DNA of 27,197 bases from Streptomyces katrae (GTDB taxonomy: Bacteria > Actinomycetota > Actinomycetes > Streptomycetales > Streptomycetaceae). Within the stretch, counting starts at the first letter, position 1; every line of letters begins with the position of its first letter. Location: positions 1-27,197 of the forward strand of contig NZ_JNZY01000057.1 in the NCBI RefSeq assembly GCF_000717655.1, written 5' to 3'. Below are positions 14,159 to 21,726 of the stretch, in pieces. Made by a program: the position numbers and the translations under genes. Below the pieces are notes generated by a model, which was not told where the DNA came from, ran no database searches, and was given only the letters and a program-made list of their open reading frames with translations.

Positions 14159-16111
14159 GTGACGTTCGTCGTCTCCCAAGGGCAGCTGTCCGGTGTATCC
14201 GTCGCTCCCTCCCTGGCCTTCCCCGCCTATGTGCAGCTCGCCTCGGACGTCTACCACGAGTACGGGCACCTCTACCGGCGGCAGCCGCAGATCCGAACGG
14301 TCGTCTCCTTCCTCGCGAGGAACATCGCCCAACTGGGCCTGCACTCCTACCGGCGTGTATCGGATACGGACCGCGAGCGCCTGACGGACCACCCGCTGTC
14401 CCGGATCCTCGCGGCGCCTGGCGCCAAGCTCACCCGCTACCGGCTGATCGAACGGCTGGTGTGCGACTACGCGATCTACGACGCTGCCTTCTGGGTCAAG
14501 GTCCGCATGGACTCCGGCGAGCTGCTCGGGGTGATTCCGGTTCCGCCACCCCGGATGGAAATCAAGGGCGACAACTGGCTTGAGCCGGAGAAGTTCGTGG
14601 TCCACGGCTCGAAGGGTGAGCTGAAGCTCGACCCGGAGCAGGTGGTGCACTTTCACGGCTACGACCCCGACGACCTGCGTAAGGGCTCCTCGCCGATCGA
14701 AGCCCTGCGGTCGCTGCTCGCCGAGGAGTTCGAGGCAACACGGTCGCGCGAGCAGATGTGGCGCAACGGCGGCCGGATGTCCGGGGTACTGAAGCGGCCA
14801 GCGGACGCTCCCAAGTGGGACCCGACGGCCAAGGCCCGCTTCGGGGAATCGTGGAGGGCTTACACCGCGGGAGGGGGCCAGGCCGGAGGCACGCCCATCC
14901 TCGAGGACGGCATGGAGTACGAGCAGATCGCGCTCGACCCGTCCAAGGCCCAGTACATCGAGGCCCGCAAGCTCACCCGGGAAGAGGTCGCCGCGGCGTA
15001 CCACATCCCGCTGCCCATGGTTGGGATCCTGGACCACGCGACGTTCTCCAACATCAAAGAGCAGCATCAGCAGCTCTATCAGGACACCCTCGGCCCCTGG
15101 CTGACGATGATCCAGGAAGAGATTGGACTGCAGCTCATCCCCGACCTGCCGGACTCGGAGGACGTGTACGTCGAGTTCAACCTGCAGGAGAAGCTGCGCG
15201 GCAGCTTCGAGGAGCAGGCCAGCCAGCTGCAGACTGCCGTCGGCGCGCCGTGGCTGCTCCGCAATGAGGCGCGCGCCCGCATGAACCTGCCAGCGATCGA
15301 CGGCGGGGACGACCTGATCACCCCGCTGAACGTTCTCGTCGGCGGCATGGCCTCGCCGACCGACACGGCTCCGGAGCCGGCGGCACTCCCAAAAGCGCGC
15401 GGCCGCCTGGTGCTGATGAAGGCAGCCCCGGAGCGGCCGGACCTCGGGGACTTCGACGAGGAGCGTGACGCGTTCACGTCTTCGCTGGAGCGCTGGACCA
15501 AGCGCCAGTTCGCTGCCCTGGAGTCCCGGGCCGGCGCCAAGGCGGACGGCGTGCCGGATCTGCTGGCCTGGTGGGACGAAGGCTCAGAGGGCCGGCTGGC
15601 CGAGCTGGCCTCGCTGATCTCCGACCACGGCTACCGGATCGCACAGCTAGCCGCCTGGGGCGTTCTGGCCGACTTCAACCCAGAGGCGGCGGGTTGGGAT
15701 CCCGAGGTGATGCTGCCCTGGCTGCTCGCGGCCGCCGAAACCCACGCCTCGCAGCACGAGGACGCTGGCAGGGCATCGATAGCCGAAGTCGACGACGAGG
15801 GCGACGGCTGGCAGGCCAACCTCCGGCACGCCGGCGAGGTGTGGGCGTCAGCAGCCACCGTTCGGGCCCTGACCGCGTCCACGGAGGCCCGCGGGTTCGG
15901 CTCCCACGATGCGGCCGGAGCGTCGGGCCTGAAGAAAAAGGTGTGGCGGACCGGCGGCACCAATCCGCGCGCCTCCCATCGCGCCCAGGACGGCGAGTCT
16001 GTCTCGCTGGACGACGTCTTCTCCAACGGCCTTCGCTGGCCCGGCGACGGCAAGGGCGAAGCCAAGGAAACCGCAGGCTGCAAGTGCCGTCTCGACTACG
16101 CAACGGAGTGA
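14159..16111 (+). CDS. Portal protein with C-terminal MuF-like domain
   Basis: GTG 14159 gives 650 aa, long for an HK97-type portal (usually about 400-450). Residues about 1-400 are the portal: 'YRRQPQIRTVVSFLARNIAQ', 'HPLSRILAAPGAKLTRYRLI', 'VVHFHGYDPDDLRKGSSPIE', and 'IPLPMVGILDHATFSNIKEQ'. After a linker with alternating helices, residues about 590-650 look like a MuF/minor head domain: 'KVWRTGGTNPRASHRAQDGE', a 'RWPGDGKGE' loop, and a final 'CKCRLDYATE'. The portal ring is the gate for DNA entry; MuF-type domains sit inside the head near it. The fusion is seen directly as one uninterrupted frame. Confidence 0.9.
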   Translation: MTFVVSQGQLSGVSVAPSLAFPAYVQLASDVYHEYGHLYRRQPQIRTVVSFLARNIAQLGLHSYRRVSDTDRERLTDHPLSRILAAPGAKLTRYRLIERLVCDYAIYDAAFWVKVRMDSGELLGVIPVPPPRMEIKGDNWLEPEKFVVHGSKGELKLDPEQVVHFHGYDPDDLRKGSSPIEALRSLLAEEFEATRSREQMWRNGGRMSGVLKRPADAPKWDPTAKARFGESWRAYTAGGGQAGGTPILEDGMEYEQIALDPSKAQYIEARKLTREEVAAAYHIPLPMVGILDHATFSNIKEQHQQLYQDTLGPWLTMIQEEIGLQLIPDLPDSEDVYVEFNLQEKLRGSFEEQASQLQTAVGAPWLLRNEARARMNLPAIDGGDDLITPLNVLVGGMASPTDTAPEPAALPKARGRLVLMKAAPERPDLGDFDEERDAFTSSLERWTKRQFAALESRAGAKADGVPDLLAWWDEGSEGRLAELASLISDHGYRIAQLAAWGVLADFNPEAAGWDPEVMLPWLLAAAETHASQHEDAGRASIAEVDDEGDGWQANLRHAGEVWASAATVRALTASTEARGFGSHDAAGASGLKKKVWRTGGTNPRASHRAQDGESVSLDDVFSNGLRWPGDGKGEAKETAGCKCRLDYATE

Positions 16112-16113
16112 CG

Positions 16114-16959
16114 ATGCGAATCAAGAGCTGCCCCGTGCGCATCAAGGCGGCGGGCGAAAACGAGGGAACTGAGGACGGGGTTTTCGAGGCGATCGTCGCC
16201 GCGTACAACGTCGACTCGGTCGGCGACAAGATCATGCCCGGTGCTTTCGCGGACACGATCGCCGAGTGGCAGAAGAGCGGGGATCCGATTCCGGTCCTGT
16301 GGTCTCACATGTCCCACGACCCCGAGTACCACATCGGCGAAGTGCTGGAGGCGAAGGAGACTGATGAGGGGCTGTGGGTGAAGGCCCGCATCGATCTCGA
16401 CGAGGAGTCCCCGAAGGCGCGGAAGATTTACAGCCTCCTGAAGGGGCGCCGCGTCAAGCAGTTCAGTTTTGCCTACGAGGTCGAGGAAGGCGCGTGGGTC
16501 GACAAGAAGGACGAGGGGCAGAGCTACTACGAGCTGCGCAAGCTCAAGCTCTACGAGGTCGGCCCCACCCTGATCGGCGCCAACCAGTCCACCGAGCTGC
16601 TGGACGTGAAGTCCGCCTCCAACCCGAACTTGCGCATCGACCTCCACAATGCAACCCACGCCGAGGCCGACGCGCTCCGAGACGCCGCCGAGGTGGCGCT
16701 AGGAATGAAGGCTGGCCGCACGCTCAGCCAGAAGAACGAGCAGCGCGTGAAGGACATCGCGCGCCTCGCCAAGGAGCTGCTGGACTCCCTGTCTTCCAGC
16801 ACTGATGACGATGAGAAGGCCACGCCGACTCCGCCCGAGCAGTCCTCGCCGCAGCCCCCTGCGGCCAAGGAGGCCCCGGCCGGTCCGAGCCCCGCCTCGC
16901 TCCGTCAGCTCGCCGACCTGCAGGCCCTTGAGGCCGAGGTCTCCACGCTAACGGGATGA
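16114..16959 (+). CDS. HK97-family prohead protease
   Basis: ATG 16114, 2 nt after the portal stop, gives 281 aa. The protease core spans residues about 20-165: 'FEAIVAAYNVDSVGDKIMPG', catalytic H65 in 'VLWSHMSHDP', and catalytic S118 in 'KQFSFAYEVEE', followed by 'LYEVGPTLIGANQSTELLDV'. This matches the herpesvirus-like serine protease fold of the HK97 gp4 family. After it comes a charged helix and a Pro-rich tail, possibly a scaffold-like part. It trims the capsid protein's N-terminal domain during maturation. It lies directly before the capsid gene, as expected. Confidence 0.9.
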   Translation: MRIKSCPVRIKAAGENEGTEDGVFEAIVAAYNVDSVGDKIMPGAFADTIAEWQKSGDPIPVLWSHMSHDPEYHIGEVLEAKETDEGLWVKARIDLDEESPKARKIYSLLKGRRVKQFSFAYEVEEGAWVDKKDEGQSYYELRKLKLYEVGPTLIGANQSTELLDVKSASNPNLRIDLHNATHAEADALRDAAEVALGMKAGRTLSQKNEQRVKDIARLAKELLDSLSSSTDDDEKATPTPPEQSSPQPPAAKEAPAGPSPASLRQLADLQALEAEVSTLTG

Positions 16960-16966
16960 GGACCCC

Positions 16967-18283
16967 ATGACTGTAAAGACTGAGGAGCTCACCGACGAGC
17001 TCGTCCACCACCTGAAGGAAGCCCGCGAGATCGCCGCCAAGGCCGAGGCCGAGGACCGCGACTTCACGGACGCCGAGCGCACCCAGCTCAACGAACACAT
17101 GGCGAAGGCGAAGGACGCCAAGGCTGGCCTGGAGAAGGCCAAGGCGACCAGCACCATGCGCCAGGCCCTCGCCGACCTCGGCGACGGCATCGAGCTGAAC
17201 GAGAAGTCCGGCGAGCGGCGCACCCCCTCCGGGCTGGTCGTGCCCCCGGCCGGGAAGTCACTCGGCGAGCACTTCACCGAGTCTGCTGAGTACGCAGGCC
17301 TGATGTCCCAGGCGCCGCGTGGCGGCTTCGGGGCGAAGTCCCGCGTGCAGTCGCTGCCGGTCGGCTACAAGTCGCTGGTCACGGGAACCTCGGATACGTC
17401 CGCGGGCGCCTGGGTGACCAACGACTACATGGGCCAGCGAGTCGGCCTGGATCTCTTCCAGCGTCCGCTGCGCCTGCGGGACGTCGTCACCAACGGAACC
17501 ACGACCAGCGACACGGTCGAGTACGTGCGGATCACCTCGGCGACGAACAATGCCGCCCCGGTCGCAGAGGCGACGTCCTCGGCAGCGCCGACCGCTCCCG
17601 GCGGAGCGGGCGCCCTGGTCAACAACGCTGGCGGCGGCTACAAGCCCGAGTCGGCGCTGGCCGCGGCGAAGGTCACCACGCCGGTGCGGACCATCGCTCA
17701 CTGGATCCCGATCACGAAGCGGGCCCTGTCGGACGCCTCGCAGATCCGCACCCTGATCGACTCCTTCCTCAAGTACGGCCTCGAGGAGGAGCTCGAAGAC
17801 CAGATGATCGCCGGTGACGGTACTGGCGAGAATTTCGACGGCCTCGGCAACGTGTCCGGCGTCCAGGCTCAGGCCTGGGACACCAACGCGCTCACCACCC
17901 TGCGCAAGGCCAAGACCAAGGTCCGCACGGTCGGCCGCTCCGTCGCCAACGCCTACCTCCTGAACCCGGCCGACCTCGAAACGGTCGACCTGCTGCAGGA
18001 CAACGAAGGCCGCTTCTACTTCGGCGGCCCGGCCGGCGTCGGCTCCGCGTCCGTCCTGTGGGGCCTGCCGGTCATCGAGACCGAAGCCGTCCCCGCCGGC
18101 ACCGGCTACGTCGGCGATTTCCGAAAGGCCATCCTCTGGGATAGGGAACAGGCCTCCATCACCGTCACCGATTCGCATGCGGATTTCTTTGTGAGAAATC
18201 TTGTAGCGATCCTGGCAGAGATGCGTGCCGCCTTTGGCGTCATTCAGCCGTCCGCCTTCGTCGAGGTCGACCTGACCGCCTGA
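16967..18283 (+). CDS. Major capsid protein (HK97 fold)
   Basis: ATG 16967 gives 438 aa. Residues about 1-100 form a charged helical delta/scaffold domain (TEELTDELVHHLKEAREIAA...) expected to be removed by the prohead protease. The mature part has features of the HK97 fold: an N-arm and E-loop region around 'WVTNDYMGQRVGLDLFQRPL', the spine-like 'LIDSFLKYGLEEELEDQMIA', 'GDGTGENFDGLGN', the P-domain/A-domain 'VANAYLLNPADLETVDLL', 'LWGLPVIETEAVPAGTGYVG', and the end strand 'FFVRNLVAILAEMRAAFGVI'. Codons near 18182-18205 are strikingly AT-rich and form a hairpin (see findings). Confidence 0.92.
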   Translation: MTVKTEELTDELVHHLKEAREIAAKAEAEDRDFTDAERTQLNEHMAKAKDAKAGLEKAKATSTMRQALADLGDGIELNEKSGERRTPSGLVVPPAGKSLGEHFTESAEYAGLMSQAPRGGFGAKSRVQSLPVGYKSLVTGTSDTSAGAWVTNDYMGQRVGLDLFQRPLRLRDVVTNGTTTSDTVEYVRITSATNNAAPVAEATSSAAPTAPGGAGALVNNAGGGYKPESALAAAKVTTPVRTIAHWIPITKRALSDASQIRTLIDSFLKYGLEEELEDQMIAGDGTGENFDGLGNVSGVQAQAWDTNALTTLRKAKTKVRTVGRSVANAYLLNPADLETVDLLQDNEGRFYFGGPAGVGSASVLWGLPVIETEAVPAGTGYVGDFRKAILWDREQASITVTDSHADFFVRNLVAILAEMRAAFGVIQPSAFVEVDLTA

Positions 18284-18293
18284 GGAGGCTGAC

Positions 18294-18506
18294 ATGGCAT
18301 ACCTGAACGCCGGTGCGGGCGCGGCCCGCGAAGGCAAGCAAACCGCGGCTGTCACCGACGCCGCGGCGCCCACCTCGGTTGTCGCCGCCGGTGCCAACCC
18401 CACGAAGGCCGAGTACGACGCCCTGCGCGCCGACTACTTGGCACTCCGCACCAAGGTCAACGCGCTGCTCGCCGCGATGCGGACGTCGGGCCAGCTCGCG
18501 CCGTGA
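18294..18506 (+). CDS. Putative head fibre or decoration protein
   Basis: ATG 18294, with GAGGAGG upstream, gives 70 aa. The N-terminus is flexible, Gly/Ala-rich (MAYLNAGAGAAREGKQTAAV); a second half 'PTKAEYDALRADYLALRTKV' is a heptad-like helix likely to trimerise. Size, position right after the capsid gene, and this coiled-coil end fit the small head fibre proteins of siphoviruses. Its stop overlaps the next GTG start (GTGA). Confidence 0.55.
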   Translation: MAYLNAGAGAAREGKQTAAVTDAAAPTSVVAAGANPTKAEYDALRADYLALRTKVNALLAAMRTSGQLAP

Positions 18507-18859
18507 CACTGGTCAACTCACGAATGGTTCGAGGGCGGTGTCCATGCGGTGCGCTTCACGCAGCGTGCGGCCCGCCCTCAGCCAGCACACCAGTCGACGA
18601 GAATCTGGAGGTGGCCGTCGTGGGCGGACCGCTGCGCAAGTACCACGTCACCCTTCCCGGCGGCCGGACGACCGTCATGAAGCTCAACGAGACCGATGCC
18701 AGCCGCTACGAAACCACCCCCGTAGACGGCCAGCCCGAGCCGGCGCCCGAAGCGCCAGAGGCCGGCGAGAAGGCCGACGAAGGAGCGCCCGACAAGTCCC
18801 GGACGCCAGCGAACAAGTCGCGAACGGCCCGCGGCAAGGCCGCCCCCGGTGGCGACTGA
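18503..18859 (+). CDS. Small Cys-motif protein of the head-tail region
   Basis: From GTG 18503 (GTGA overlap) the product is 118 aa. It begins with a putative metal site, 'RCPCGALHAACG' (C-x-C, His, Cys). A basic 'LRKYHVTLPGGRTTVMKLNE' beta domain and a long acidic, Pro-rich then basic tail follow. A GTG at 18620, 10 nt after GGAGG, would give only the last 79 residues and omit the Cys motif. I prefer the longer form because of the coupling and motif, but both could be made. Function unknown; the tail looks disordered. Confidence 0.6.
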   Translation: MTLVNSRMVRGRCPCGALHAACGPPSASTPVDENLEVAVVGGPLRKYHVTLPGGRTTVMKLNETDASRYETTPVDGQPEPAPEAPEAGEKADEGAPDKSRTPANKSRTARGKAAPGGD

Positions 18860-19400
18860 CCTGCTTGCCGACCCTGAGGAGCTCGCCGAATGGCTCGGGG
18901 TCGACGCGAGCGACACCAAGCTCCTCGCCGCTCTGCGGGCAGCGTCTCGACGCTTCCGCGGGGCGGTACGACATCCGGTCACCCTCATCGAGGACGACGA
19001 AGTCATCATCGACGGCAATGGATCCGAGTCCCTGCTCTTGCCGGCCGCCCCGGTCCTCGACGTCTCGCTCGTAGAGGTCGACGGAGAGGAGCTCGTCGCT
19101 GGCACCGACTACTCCTGGTCTGCCGACGGGTACCTGCGGCGCCTCGGCGGGCGAGTGTGGCCTGCCACGCTGCGGTCGGTTCGGGTGATCAACTCTCACG
19201 GCTATGAGACGGTTCCCGAGGACATTCAGGGCGCGGTCCTCGACCAGGCCCGGGCAATCTACGCAATCCAGCCTGGCGTTCAGCAGAAGACGGTCGGCGC
19301 CCAGTCCGTCACGTTCGGGGTGCAGGCGGCCACCGGCGTCACAGCTCAGTGGACCGAGGCGGTCGAGCGCCACCAGCTGAATCGGGGCGACCGGCCGTGA
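18849..19400 (+). CDS. Head-tail connector (adaptor) protein
   Basis: GTG 18849 overlaps the previous gene by 11 bp and gives 183 aa. The N-terminal half is helical, 'LADPEELAEWLGVDASDTKL' then 'LAALRAASRRFRGAVRHPV', typical of gp6/gp15-like adaptors that attach below the portal. The middle is beta-rich ('LLLPAAPVLDVSLVEVDGEE', 'YLRRLGGRVWPATLRSVRVI'), and a late helix 'VPEDIQGAVLDQARAIYAIQ' completes the pattern. Position and fold pattern support the call; sequence conservation in this family is low. Confidence 0.75.
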   Translation: MATDLLADPEELAEWLGVDASDTKLLAALRAASRRFRGAVRHPVTLIEDDEVIIDGNGSESLLLPAAPVLDVSLVEVDGEELVAGTDYSWSADGYLRRLGGRVWPATLRSVRVINSHGYETVPEDIQGAVLDQARAIYAIQPGVQQKTVGAQSVTFGVQAATGVTAQWTEAVERHQLNRGDRP

Positions 19401-19744
19401 TGTTCAATCAGAGCGCCATCCGTATCCGGGCCGGTACCCGACTCGACCGAGGCGGCAACACCGTCCCGGACTGGTCGCCCGGCGCGGTAACCCAGCTGAC
19501 CGTGACCGGCCTCAACATCCAGCCCAACAGTCAGAACGAACAGGCTGATGAGCAGCGCAATTCTGTCGTCACCGGCTACCGCGTCCAATCCGCGGAGGGT
19601 ACCGCGCCTGACATCACCGCGGCTGACCGGATCCAGTACGCCGGCCTGCTGTACGAGGTCGACGGTGAGGTCGGCGTCTGGCCTGAGCTGTTCTCCGACA
19701 CCGTTCACCACATCGATTTCGTCATGGTCCGCGCCACCGGATAG
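19400..19744 (+). CDS. Head closure / head-tail stopper protein
   Basis: ATG 19400 overlaps the previous stop (TGATG) and gives 114 aa, mostly beta strands: 'IRIRAGTRLDRGGNTVPDWS', 'QLTVTGLNIQPNSQNEQ', 'VVTGYRVQSAEG', 'RIQYAGLLYEVDGEVGVWPE', 'HHIDFVMVRATG'. This compact barrel-like protein, second after the capsid connectors, fits the head-closure (stopper) proteins that seal the head before tail joining. The call rests mainly on synteny and length. Confidence 0.7.
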   Translation: MFNQSAIRIRAGTRLDRGGNTVPDWSPGAVTQLTVTGLNIQPNSQNEQADEQRNSVVTGYRVQSAEGTAPDITAADRIQYAGLLYEVDGEVGVWPELFSDTVHHIDFVMVRATG

Positions 19745-19753
19745 GAGGCCGTG

Positions 19754-20035
19754 ATGCTCATCGATTGGCGGCTCGACGCGGCGGGCGTCCGGGAAGTGCT
19801 GCGAGGTCCGGAGGTGCGGGACCTCGTTGACGGCCTGGCGCAGAACGTTGCGGACAACGTGAAGGCTCTTGTGCCGGGCGGCACCCCGATCGAGGTCCGG
19901 AAGTACACCACGGACCGCGGCGCTGCGACAGTGGTCGTTGCCCACGTGCAAGCCATGGCCTGGCAGGCCCGGGACGGCATCCTCACCCGCGCGGCCGGAT
20001 TCGCGGGCCTCGAGGTAAAGGCCTGGAACCGGTGA
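19754..20035 (+). CDS. HK97 gp10-like neck/tail-completion protein
   Basis: ATG 19754 sits 5 nt after GGAGG; the GTG 3 nt before it is too close. The 93-aa product has an N-terminal helical half (WRLDAAGVREVLRGPEVRDL; VDGLAQNVADNVKALVPGG) and a C-terminal beta half (IEVRKYTTDRGAATVVVAHV). Short proteins of this type at this place are usually related to HK97 gp10, between stopper and tail terminator. Its stop overlaps the next GTG (GTGA). Confidence 0.65.
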   Translation: MLIDWRLDAAGVREVLRGPEVRDLVDGLAQNVADNVKALVPGGTPIEVRKYTTDRGAATVVVAHVQAMAWQARDGILTRAAGFAGLEVKAWNR

Positions 20036-20457
20036 AGCCGCTCGTCACATTCGGGGACGTGCAGGCCGCGGCGGCTGGTGTACTGCGGGCGGCGTTGGCT
20101 GCACGGTCCGAGCCGTATGCGGACGGGGCCACGGTCGGTACGCGCGTGCCGGGCGACCGCTCGCCGGAAACGCCCGGGCTTCCCTACGTCCTGGTCCGCA
20201 AGGACAGCGACCTGCCCCACAACTCGATGGCGAACTCGCGCTGCACGATCCGCGTCACCGTCTGGCACGAGGACGCCGATCAGGCGCACGACCTGGCAAT
20301 GCTCTGCCAGGCCCTGCTGCTGGTGCACTCCGGTCCGGTCATCCGCGGCACCCGCCCTGGCACCGGACCGCTGGCCGCCACCGACGACCCGAGCGACGTC
20401 GATCTTTCGACGTTCACGGTTCTGGCGAACGTCAAGCCCATCCCGCTGACTGCCTGA
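20032..20457 (+). CDS. Tail terminator protein
   Basis: GTG 20032 gives 141 aa. Features: an N-terminal helix 'FGDVQAAAAGVLRAALAA', a strand pair 'YVLVRKDSDLPHNSMANSRC' and 'TIRVTVWHEDADQAHDLAML', a helix 'CQALLLVHSG', and final strands 'DLSTFTVLANVKPIPLTA'. Alpha-beta proteins of this size just before the major tail protein cap the growing tail tube and join it to the head. The 53-bp gap after it holds only the next ribosome binding site. Confidence 0.7.
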   Translation: MKPLVTFGDVQAAAAGVLRAALAARSEPYADGATVGTRVPGDRSPETPGLPYVLVRKDSDLPHNSMANSRCTIRVTVWHEDADQAHDLAMLCQALLLVHSGPVIRGTRPGTGPLAATDDPSDVDLSTFTVLANVKPIPLTA

Positions 20458-20510
20458 CCATCCCGCCCACCTGCGGCGACAACCCTTTCCCTAGATGAGG
20501 AGGCCGCGGC

Positions 20511-21275
20511 ATGGCCGGCGACCCGCTTAAGGCAAATCTGTGGACGGACGCGGACGTCTACATCTCGACCAACCTCTCCGCGACCCTGCCCGCCAACGCC
20601 GGTACCCCGTTCGGCGTGGACTGGGATCTGGTCGGTCTCCTTGACGGCGACGATGGGTTCCCCGAGTCCCGCGACGAGGACACCGACGACAAGTACGCCT
20701 GGGGCGGCATCCTCGTCCGCACCAGCCGCACGCACTTCAAGCTGACCAAAAGCTTCACCGCGCTTGAGGACAACGACACCACCTTCAGCCTGCTGTGGCC
20801 GGGCTCCACCGCGTCGGTGATCAAGGTGCCCCGGCCGGCCAAGGTTCTGGTCGCGTTCGAGACCCGCGAGGGCGACAAGGTCCGTCGACTCATCACCTCC
20901 AACTACGCAGAGGTCACGCTCGACGGCGATCACGGCGAGAACGAAACCGACCTTGAGTCGGCCACGTTCGTCGCCACGATCTTCCCGACCGCGGACGGCG
21001 ACCTGTTCGACCGGCAGACCACTCCGGTCCTGGTCAGCATCTCGATCCCGACCACCCTCTCGGTGGCCGACGGGGCGATCGGCAGCCTCACCGCCACGGC
21101 CACCTACGACGACGCGTCCACCGCGAACGTCACCACGCTCGCGTCGTGGGGTACCTCCAACGCGGCCAAGGCCATCGTCACCGCCGGCTTCGTCACCGGC
21201 GTCGACCCCGGCTCGGCAACCATCACGGCGACCTACCTCGGCCAGTCCGACACCTGCGCCGTCACGGTCACCTGA
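20511..21275 (+). CDS. Major tail tube protein with C-terminal Ig-like domain
   Basis: ATG 20511, with GAGGAGG upstream, gives 254 aa. Residues 1-165 are the tube domain, rich in beta strands: 'WTDADVYISTNLSATLPANA', 'FGVDWDLVGLLDGDDGFPES', 'HFKLTKSFTALEDNDTTFSL', 'VRRLITSNYAEVTL'. Residues about 170-254 form a BIG2-type Ig-like domain ('LVSISIPTTLSVADGAIGSL' ... 'SATITATYLGQSDTCAVTVT'). Such add-on domains project from siphovirus tail tubes and may touch the cell surface. Position before the tail assembly chaperones confirms the role. Confidence 0.9.
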   Translation: MAGDPLKANLWTDADVYISTNLSATLPANAGTPFGVDWDLVGLLDGDDGFPESRDEDTDDKYAWGGILVRTSRTHFKLTKSFTALEDNDTTFSLLWPGSTASVIKVPRPAKVLVAFETREGDKVRRLITSNYAEVTLDGDHGENETDLESATFVATIFPTADGDLFDRQTTPVLVSISIPTTLSVADGAIGSLTATATYDDASTANVTTLASWGTSNAAKAIVTAGFVTGVDPGSATITATYLGQSDTCAVTVT

Positions 21276-21281
21276 CAGACG

Positions 21282-21341
21282 CCGGGGCGCGGTCCTTCGT
21301 CGCGGTTCGGCCGCGCCCCGGTGTACCACCCGAACCGCGAC
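21282..21341 (+). promoter_or_regulatory. Interleaved double hairpin / possible H-type pseudoknot
   Basis: Stem A: 21282-21292 pairs with 21311-21321 (11 bp, all Watson-Crick, plus a G-U). Stem B: 21299-21310 pairs with 21330-21341 (12 bp). They interleave as A-B-A'-B' with no base between B and A', giving an H-type pseudoknot with loops of 6 and 8 nt, or two mutually exclusive hairpins. It starts 7 nt after the major tail protein stop, and B' touches the AGGGAG ribosome binding site (21342-21347) of the next gene. It may set the expression ratio of the two genes. No T-run is present. Confidence 0.65.
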
Positions 21342-21726
21342 AGGGAGCCCTCATGCCCGTCAGATACACCGAACAAGAGATCCGCGCTCAGGCCCACCGT
21401 CTGGGGCTCATAGCCGGCAGCCAGGACGTACCGCGGAGCATGCGCAGCAAGGTCATCTCCACTCTGCTGGAAGCCGACCGCCCGCCAATCGAGGCGCCGG
21501 TCGAAGCGCCCAGGCTGGCGCAGCAAATCGTCATCCAGCCGGGAGGAGCCGTCCTCATCGACGGCAGTCCCTTCCCCTGGCTCATTGCCCGCCACCCCAT
21601 GGAGATCAGTCTCGACCCCGACGGCACCAGCACCGTCCGCCTGACCCTCATGGCGGGTGCAGTGCAGATCGTCCAACCCGAACCGCGACCCGAGAGCGAG
21701 TAGCGAAATGACCACCCGAACCGCGA
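21328..21726 (+). repeat. Three copies of the 13-mer ACCCGAACCGCGA
   Basis: Exact copies lie at 21328-21340 (just before a ribosome binding site), 21676-21688 (last codons of the small tail gene) and 21714-21726 (first codons of the chaperone gene). An 11-base reverse complement sits at 21300-21310. The copies are in different coding contexts, so the repeat is not explained by protein sequence alone. Confidence 0.75.
21353..21703 (+). CDS. Small hypothetical tail-module protein
   Basis: ATG 21353, with AGGGAG 5 nt before it, gives 116 aa. The N-terminal half is helical (YTEQEIRAQAHRLGLIAGSQ, then MRSKVISTLLEADRPP). A Pro-rich hinge follows, and the C-terminal half is beta-rich: 'QIVIQPGGAVLIDGSPFPWL', 'MEISLDPDGTSTVRLTLMAG', 'AVQIVQ'. 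It lies between the tail tube and chaperone genes and follows the interleaved hairpins. I do not know its function. Confidence 0.7.
   Translation: MPVRYTEQEIRAQAHRLGLIAGSQDVPRSMRSKVISTLLEADRPPIEAPVEAPRLAQQIVIQPGGAVLIDGSPFPWLIARHPMEISLDPDGTSTVRLTLMAGAVQIVQPEPRPESE

Noticed and set aside
12357..14637. GACCCGGA (pSVH1-type TraB recognition motif) at 12357-12364 and 14630-14637
   Set aside because: These are isolated copies within coding sequence and are not clustered or near the translocase gene.
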